From JANOAR01 sp031411235 (lineage in GTDB: Bacteria > Verrucomicrobiota > Verrucomicrobiia > Verrucomicrobiales > Verrucomicrobiaceae), in contig JANOAR010000253.1 of assembly GCA_031411235.1 (NCBI GenBank), positions 1 to 64,000 on the forward strand: a DNA stretch of 64,000 nt, written 5' to 3'. Each line of letters starts with the position of its first letter. Position 1 is the first letter of the stretch. The translations under genes and the position numbers were made by a program. Below are positions 30,501 to 39,500 of the stretch, one piece after another. A model generated the notes under the pieces. It was not told the DNA's origin and did not search any database. It was given only the letters and a program-made list of their open reading frames with translations.

Positions 30501-33500
30501 GCGCGGCAGCACGTAGGCTCCCCGCGTCTCATAATTCGCGTTGATGTCGCCATAGAACTCAATGACCTGCACTGGCTTGGAACTCGTGATGGTGGCACCC
30601 TTTTTGATGCCGGAGTTGACCAGATAAGACTCGCCTTGTTGGAGAACCACTGTGCTGTCCACCGAGCCGTTGCCATCCTTGTCAATCTGCACCGACGTGG
30701 ATTTCTCCGAGGCCATGATGTAGGCCGCGCAGTGCTCGAACATCGAGCTGGTGAGCGGCGCGGGGAAGATAACATCCTCGCCCACGGGCAGCACAAAGGT
30801 CTTGCCCCAGTCCGCCACGGCGCGCACCTCCACGCAGTTGGCCAGCAGCGGCCCCGGCGTGGTGAACCATGCGGCGCGGGTCATGAGGATGGCGTTGGTG
30901 GAGCCCACGCGGTCCCGGCCATCATAGAGAATCGTGGTGGCGATGCGGGGCAGCGGCACGTTGTTTCGTAACGTTATGACGGAGCCCGCGCTAAACGAGG
31001 CAGGATCGCTGGCGTAGCCCGGTGGCTTGCCATTAGCGTCATTGCCGTCGCCCCAGATCTGCGTGGTGCATTGCACCGGGTTTTTGAGATCCACCTCATA
31101 GCCATCCTCCCATTGGTCGAACACGAGCTTCGTCCCTGCGATGGCCACGGTCATGCTGATGACCGAGTCGGTGATCGTATTCGTGTCTGCGGCCAGCACC
31201 AGGTAGTCTTGCCGAATCTGCTCCTCCGGCTGAGGCACATACCATTCTTGGACGAGCGGCAGCGGCGACGTGACCAAGCACGGCGGACCGGTGACCGTCA
31301 CAACATAATCCTCGATTTCACCGGTTGCGCCGCTGCTGGTGGGCGTGGTGGCGGCATTATCGGAGAAGCGGAAACGCGCACCGCGCAGCGTGCCAAGGCT
31401 CGCTGCCGCAGGCACGGTGAAGGTGACGTTGACCGTCTGCTGCGCTGCATTCGCGGGCACCACCGCATTATAAATGCGCTCGCCACCGCTGGCGACGGCG
31501 GTGTTGTTAAACGTGCCGTCGTTGTTGAAGTCGATCCAGCCCTGGAGGTAACGGCCTGCGGTGTTGTTGTTGAACACGCTCACCGGAATCGTCACGCTCG
31601 CGCTTAGGGCAATGCTGGCGGGCATGGTCACGCCGTCTTCATCATCGCTGCCGATGGTGTCATCACGGGTCGCTGAGGTGTTCGGTGTGACGCTGGCTTC
31701 AACATCGACCGTGGCACCGAGGCGGAGGTTGCTGTCTCTAATGCTGCTGGTCGTGGTGGTCAGCGCGCCGCTGCCGTTCCAGTCACCGAAGTCGGAGATG
31801 CTGACAACATTGACCGTGATGGCATAATCCTCGACCTCGCCGCGGAGCGTGGAAGCGCCGCTGAAGGTCGGCGCGGTGCTGCCTTCGACAAATCGAATAC
31901 GCAGGTAGCGGGTGCCCTCGGAGCCGGCGGGCGGCGTCAATGCGAAGGTGCGGGTGCCGGAGCTGGTGACGGATTGCACGGTCTGGGTTTCCCCTGTGTC
32001 CACCACGTCATTGTCACCATTCCAATCCACAAAGACGTTGAGGCGCGAGGTGACGACGGTACCACCGATGGTGACGGGAATGCTAAATGTGGTAGCGCTG
32101 CCCACGGTGAAGGAGGGCATGGTCACGTCTTCGTCATCCCTGCCTGTGGTGTCATCAACCGTGGCATTGCCGGTGCTGGGATTGGCTGCCTCGGCATCGG
32201 TGGCGCTGGTGCCTATCTTGATGCTGGTGCTGGCAATCTGGCTGGCCAAGGCAAACGAGGGGTAGTCGCCATAGTCCAGGTACGGCGCGGTGAGGCCGAT
32301 GTCGATGGTGTTCTCGATGTTGGCCGTGCCCGCCGCTCCTGGCTCGCTGCCGGCAGCGAGAGTGAAGACCACGCTGTTGACCGCCGTGCCCGCACCACCC
32401 GGCTGGCTGGTGCCATTGTTGTCGTTGTCGATACCGGTGTCCGTGCTCGTCGAAACGGGCGACGCCAGCGGGTAGGTCGCATTGGGCGTGACCTGAATGT
32501 AGTAGCTGCCGGCCTGATAGACGGTGAAGCCGTAAGCCCCGCTGCCATTGGTCGTGGTGGTGGCCGTCACCACATCATCCGCGTTGTAGGCGATGCTGTC
32601 GGCACCGCGTGTCATGAGCTTCACGGTCAGGCTGCTGATGCCTGTCTCGCTGGTGGCGCTGCCGTCGCGGTTGGCGTCATTCCACACCAGATTGCCCACC
32701 GTGAAAGCGGTGAACAGGCCGAAGTCCACGGTCAGGTTCGTGTTCGCATCCGTGTCGCCGTCGGTGATGGATTCCGCCCCGGAGGTGAGATTGATGATGG
32801 GGCTGAACACGGCGGTGGTGGCACCACCGGGCTGCGAGCCGTCGTTGTTGTTGTCCACGTTATTGTCCGTGGTGACAGGCGTGCCGGAGGTCAGCGGGTA
32901 GCCCGCAGGCGGGGTGACTTTAACGAAGTAATTGCCCGCAACGAGGTTGGCGAAGCTGTAAGCGCCGGTCAAGCTGGTGGTGGTGCTGGCGATCAGCACG
33001 TCATCGGCGGTGTTCACCAAACTGTCTGCGCCGGGCTGATAGAGCTGCACCGTCGCACCGCTGATGCCGACTTCTGCCGCGTCCTTGATGCCGTTGTTGT
33101 TGGTGTCGTCCCAGACCAAGTTGCCAATGCGCAGGTTGCCCTGTTCAAAATCCTGGCCGGTGAGGGTTTGATTCGCCGTGATCGTGACAATGATGCTGTT
33201 GGGATTCCCGCCATCGGCATCATTGAAAGTGAAGTAGCCGGATTGAACACCGTAACTGATCGCATGGACGCCCGGCAGTTTGCCACTGAACAAATAAGCG
33301 CCGGTGGCATCCGTCAGCGTCGTGCTGGTGGTGTCATCAGCGTTGTTCAAGACCCCGTCTGCACCGGCATGGACGAGCGTCACGGTGAGATTTGCAACGC
33401 CCGTCTCGCCGGCTTGCGCGATCCCATCGCCATTGCCGTTGACCACACGCCCGGCAATGCTGCTGGGCATCTGCCGATAGCCGAAATTCTTGCCGGTCAC

Positions 33501-36500
33501 GGCGGCCGTCAGACTGGCGATGACATTCTGGTCGTCCAGCGTCGCATCGGGGTCGCCCGTTTGCAGATAGCCCAGCGCCTTGATGCCTGCTGACAGCACC
33601 ACCAGCGTCACCCGCGATCCTGTCGGCACCCCGCTGAAGGCGTAGTTGCCGCTGGCATCGCTCGTTGCAGTCATGGTGTCATCAATGATGCCGTCCGCAT
33701 TCAGATCAATCCGCGCCTCCACCTGCACGGTGCTGACGCCTGGCTCCGTGCCATCAATCACGCCGTTGCCCGCGACACCGCCGCTCTGACCGCCGTCATT
33801 CCAGACCTTGCCGCTGACGGCAAACGCTGTCGGCACCGGGCGATACCCGAAGTGCAAAGTCAGCACGGTGGAACCGCTCGTCACGGTGCCGTTGCCATTG
33901 CCATCCAGCGGTGCCGTGGGATCGACGGTGGGTGTCGTGTTGAAGCTCGAAGGCAACGAATTCGACCTTACTTTGAGAGTGTAAGTTCCATCGGCCAGTC
34001 CATCAAAGCGATAGCTGCCATTAGCACCGGTGATACGCGAATCAAGGAACGTCGTGCCGGCTGAATCGTAGCGTTCCACCAGCACATTGGCGATGCCCTG
34101 TTCGCTGGCGGCTTGGGTTGTGCTGCCGTCCGCATCATTAAAGACCGTGCCGCCCAAAACCCCGATGTAACTGCGACCAAAATTGAGGTGCTCCATCTCC
34201 AATCCGCCGCTCACAGTGACGCTGTAGCTCGGCACCGTGGTGAGCCGCGTCATGCCCGTTGGGAAATCGGGATCGGCTGAATTAAAGGTCACACTGTAAG
34301 TTCCAGCCGAAACCAAAAACTTATACTCTCCCGAGGAATCAGTGACCGTCTGACGGTTCACCGCAGCTCCCACCAAGTTTGTGCCTGTCAGAGTCACCGT
34401 GATGTTGGGCAGGCCCGCCTCATAGCTGCTCATCAACCCATCGGAATTCGCATCATAAAACACGTCGCCTTCGATGACCGCACCCTCTACAAATCCATAG
34501 TCGATGCCCGTCCTGGCCTGGGCCGCCGCGAGTGTCACGGCCTGGGCTTCGCCCACGGTGGGGAGCATGGTGCCGAACAGCCCCGCGTTGGGACTGCCAG
34601 CGGGCGCGGGCGTGTGTTGTTCCTCCACCTTCACCACGTAGTTGCCAGGAAAAAGGTTGTTGAAGGCGTAGAGCCCGCTGGCGTTGGCCACAGCAAAGGC
34701 CAGGACGCGCTCGGTGGCGTCAGGCGCGCCGTTGCCATTGGCGTCTTCAAGGAGGGCCGCCACGCCTGCCGGCACGCCAGGCTCATCGTCAGCAGTATTC
34801 AGGACGTTGTCCGCTCCATCTGCGTCCTGCACTTGATCCAGATTCGTGTCGTAGAAGATCGTGCCGGCTATGGAGCCGCTGTAGTTGTAGCCGAAGTCCA
34901 CATTCGTGGCGCTCTGCAACGCCACCAGCGTGATGGCGCGAACCCCCGTGGTCAAATTGGCCCCGCCGCTGACCAGCCGCAGGCCAGTCGCCGGCAGGGT
35001 GGATGTCACCACCTGCACCAGGTATTTCCCGGCAAAGAGGCCGCCCATGCGATAGACACCCGTTGCATCCGTGACTGCGGTGCGTAGCAGCAGATCCGTC
35101 ACCTCCAAGGTGCCATTGTTGTTGAGATCCTTGTAGAGCTGAAGCGTGATGTTCGGTAGCCGCACCTCCGTGGCATCCATGATCCCATCCTCATTAATAT
35201 CGAGCCAGACCGTGTCACCAAGGGAAGCGGCGACATTGCTGGGAGCAGGCGGCAAAAGGCCAAAGTCAGCATCGTTGATCAATGCCCCGTTAGAACCCAG
35301 CGTACGCTGCAAAGAGGTCGCTGTCGTCGCCACCCAGTCGGAGGGCAGCGTGCTGAGATCCACACTCACCGTCCATGGCAGCCCACCATTGGAAGTCAGG
35401 CCGAAGACCCGGTAAATGCCGTAGCCGTTGCTGAGCGCAGACCGGGTGAGGATGCCGTTGGTGACCGTGACTCTGACGTTGGCCAGCCCAGGCTCACTGG
35501 CATCCTGCACGCCATTACCATTGATGTCGGCGAAGACACTGTCGCCAATGCTGCCCGTGAGCGCCGTCTGCACCAGCGTGCTGTTGGTGGCGGCGATGAC
35601 GATCGGATTGATCGCGCTGGCGATGCCTTCGTAGTCCGTGTAGCCAGAAAATGAAGCGGTGAGCGACCCTTCCAGAGTGGCGATTGCCGTGGCCGGGTCA
35701 ATGCTCCAGACGCCATTGTTGGTGCTGGCAGCGCCACCATCACCCGTGGTGGCACGCAAAGTGCCAGCGGCGTCAAAACTAAGGCCCTCGACGTTATTGA
35801 TGCCCGCGCCGTCGGAAGCCGCGATGATACGGCCCGCGTCGGTGACAGCGCCCGTGGTGGGGTTGATGAGAACCAGGCGGTCCTGGTCACTGATGCCAGT
35901 CGTGGAGTCATTGGCGATCGTATACAAGTCCCCGGAGAGAGGACTGAAGCTGATGTCATCGACATCATACAGGGCGGTGGGCAAGGTGTTGGTTGCCACG
36001 ACGACGTAATCCACGCCGACTCCGAATGCGTCCGTGATGTGAACTCCGGTGTCAGGATCAATCTTGAAGAGCACATCCAGGAGCGTGTTTCCAACCGTCG
36101 TATCTTCACGGCGATGAATCGCATACAACTCACCGGACGCGGGATCGAAGCTCATGCCCTTGATGTCGAGAACGGTGAGATTGCCAAGTGCTCCCTTGAG
36201 AGGATTCACCGCAGTGACCGCGCGCGCCATGGCGCTGAAGGCTCCGGTGGTGGTGTTCAAAGTGCCGAGCACGTCCGCACCTGAGCCAGCGCCACTGTCA
36301 CGCTCCACGCCGTACAGGCGTGTGCCATCCAGGCTGAGCGTGAGCGCGCGCATGAAGCTGGTGCCAGTCGCGCCAATGTCGGTGGCCAGGCCGTTCTTCG
36401 CCGACAGCAGCCGGTCGCTTGCCGTGCCGCTGGTTTTGTTGGCCACCACATAACTGCCGCGAAACTCATTGGTCTGGATCGAGCCGAGGTTATCGACGCT

Positions 36501-39500
36501 GTTCAAGGCGGTGGCGTTGCTCACGGTGGCGGTGAGCGTCAGTGGCCGGGTGGTCAGGACGCTGTTGGAAGTAGCCGCCGGGAAGAGATTGCCCCCCGAG
36601 TTGAACGTCGCACTGGCGAACGTGACCGCCCCAGGGTTCGTCCCCGCACTGATCGTATAAGTCCAGGTGAAGGCCAGCGATCCTCCGGCAGGCACATTGC
36701 CCGAGGCTGGCGACGGGCCGCTGACCAGTGCGGCGCTGGCACCGTTCGTGGTCAATACCGTCAAGGCCGGAGCCGGGACACCGTTGACCGCCGTGGCACT
36801 GGAAGCCACGGTCATCGTGACCGTAGCCAGGCCGCCGTGAACGACCAGGTTGGGGCGGGCACTGATGTCAATAGATAACTCGGAAATGACCGAGGGACTA
36901 AACTCAAGCAAGGCACCACCATTCTTTACCCTCGCTGGCACACTGGTAATGCTGCTCCAGGTGTTGCCTTGGATGCCATAGCGGAATGCATCTGTGCTGT
37001 CGTCTCCGCGCAACGCATACAAAGAAGCCCCTCCAAACACCAGTCCACCTCCTTGTCTCACTCTGCCGGGCGTGCTGGCCATCTTTGTCCAAGCATTGGA
37101 CGTGATGTTGTAACGATAGAATGAGGTTTTGTCGTTGCCTGCCAAGGCATACAGGTAGGTGCCATCAAAGCTGAGTGATCCCCCATCCTTGACGTTCTCA
37201 GGCAGAAGGGCCAGCGATGTCCAGGTGTTAGCGGCGATGTTATAACGGTAGAAGTTTTTTTGCCCGCTTCCGCGCAAGGCATAGAGAGAACTGCCGACAC
37301 TTGTCAGCGCCCCGCCATACCCCACGTTTTGAGGTGTCAAGGCAAGTGTTGTCCAGGTGTCGGCGCTGATGTTGTAACGATAGAAATCTGTCTTGTTGTT
37401 ACCACGCAGGCCGTAGATCGACGAGCCATTAAACGCTAATGAGGCTCCGCCACCCGCACTGCCTGGCAGGTTCGCCTTGGTTGACCAGGTGTTGGTGGAT
37501 GGTGCATAACTCCAAAAGGTGGTCGTATTATTTCCACGCAGCGCATAAATATTGGTGCCGTCCGCCACGAGACACCCGCCAGTGCTGACCGTGCTGGGAG
37601 TATTGGCCAGCGTTTGCCAGGCGAGCGTGTTCGAACTATACCGCCAGAAGTTCGTCGTGCCATCACCGCCCAATGCATAAAGGGTAAGGTTCTGCGAATT
37701 CGTTCCCGCCAGCGCTGGCACCGTGGAGCCGAGATTCCACGTCACGCGCTGCCCCGTGCCGGTGCTGGAGACCTGCAAGGAGCCGGAGGTTGCATCGGCA
37801 AACGCAGCCGAAGCTGAAGAGGCACCGCCGGAGAAGGAAACTTCACCCACGCCAGTGCCTGCATCGACCTGGTAGCTCCAGGTGAAGGTTGTGGTGCCAC
37901 CGGCGGCAATGCTTGCCGTGGCGGGCGTCGGTCCACTGATCAAGCTGGCAGAAGCTGAACCGGCGGTGTTCGCGGTCAACGCCGTAGGAGCCACCGTCGC
38001 AAGCGCGGTATCGCTGCCCACGGTTAGGGTGACGGTGACGAGATCGCCATTGCGCCTCAGAGTGTTGGAGACTGCCAAAGCCGTGGTGGTGATCGGCGTG
38101 GCAGCCGTCGCCCGCAGGGCGCTCCAGTAGTAAGACGTGCCGCTGGTATTGGCCCGTGCATCGGTTCCCACCTGGAAGCCGGTGGACAGGAACTGCTGCA
38201 ACACATTGGTCGGGCTCAGTTGCGCCGCAGCAACCAGGGTCATGTCCGTGGTCAGGGAGGCACCGCGCATGACCAGGGGCTGGCTGAGGGCTCCACGCAC
38301 AAACAGGAACTCGGGTTGGTAACCCACGCTGGTGATGTTGCGATTGTCCACGCCGTCACCCGTGTATAAGCCGGAAGTCGCAGCGCCCGGGAGATTGCGC
38401 CAGGCGACGTAATGGTAAACCGTGCCGCTGGTGTTGGAGTTGGCATGGCTGCCCACAGTGAAGCCATTGCCATCCAACGAAGTCAGCAAATTGGTAACAC
38501 TGGTGCCCGCTGTCACGAGAAAGGCTTCACTATCCGCCATGGCGGCACACTTGAAGCTGCTCTCCAAGTTAGTGGCGGGCAGCACGATCACTGCATCCGG
38601 TGCCAGACCGAGGCCGGTGATCGGGTTGGCTGCGGCACCAGTGCCCGTGTAACTGCCTACCGCGAGAGCGCGCGAGGCTGCCTTGAAGGCCACCCAGTCA
38701 TAACGCGTGCCATTGCCATTCACGGTCGAATCGGTGCCCAACTGGAAACCGTTGCTGAGCAATGCCTGGATGCGATTGGAGGCCAGCGCCGCTGCATCCA
38801 CCCGTTTGGAATTGGTGCCCGTCATGGTCGCGGTGCGAATCACTGGTGCCGTCGCATTGTAGCCTTTGATGAACACCACATCAGGCTGGAAAGCTAAACC
38901 GGTGATGTTGCGGCTGGCCGTCGCATTACCGGTGTAAGTGCCGGTCGCCATTTGCAGCGCCCCATGGCCCGCGATGCCACCCACTGCAGACTGCGGCACA
39001 AAGGTGGTCACCGTGCCGCCTTGCCCGGCGCTGACATAACTCGTTCCCGCAGGCAGGGCGTCCGTCACATTCAAATTAATCAACGCATTCGCACCTGGGT
39101 AATTCGGTGTCAGTGTGTAGGTGATTTGTGACCCACTCTGTGCCGTGGTGCGATTGGCCGTCTTGGTCAGCAGGCGGACGAACGGCAAATCAATGGAAGG
39201 AAGGTTGTCAGAAGGAGCCACCTTCACCGCAAGCAACCGGCTCAGCGGCTGATACCCGGCAGGCACCTGGGCGACGTTTGAATCAAACGTCACCAGATAG
39301 TCACCCGCTCCGACATTGTTGAAGACGTAAATGCCTGATGAATTGCAGACGCTGGAAGCCAGCAACTCGGTCGTTTCAGCAATGCCATTGGCATTGTAAT
39401 CAGCATACAGCTTCACCGGCAGTCCAATCACTGGCGGTTCACCTGCGTCCAACGTGCCGTTGCCGTTGTTATCGAGAAAGGCATGCCCGCCCAGGGTCGC

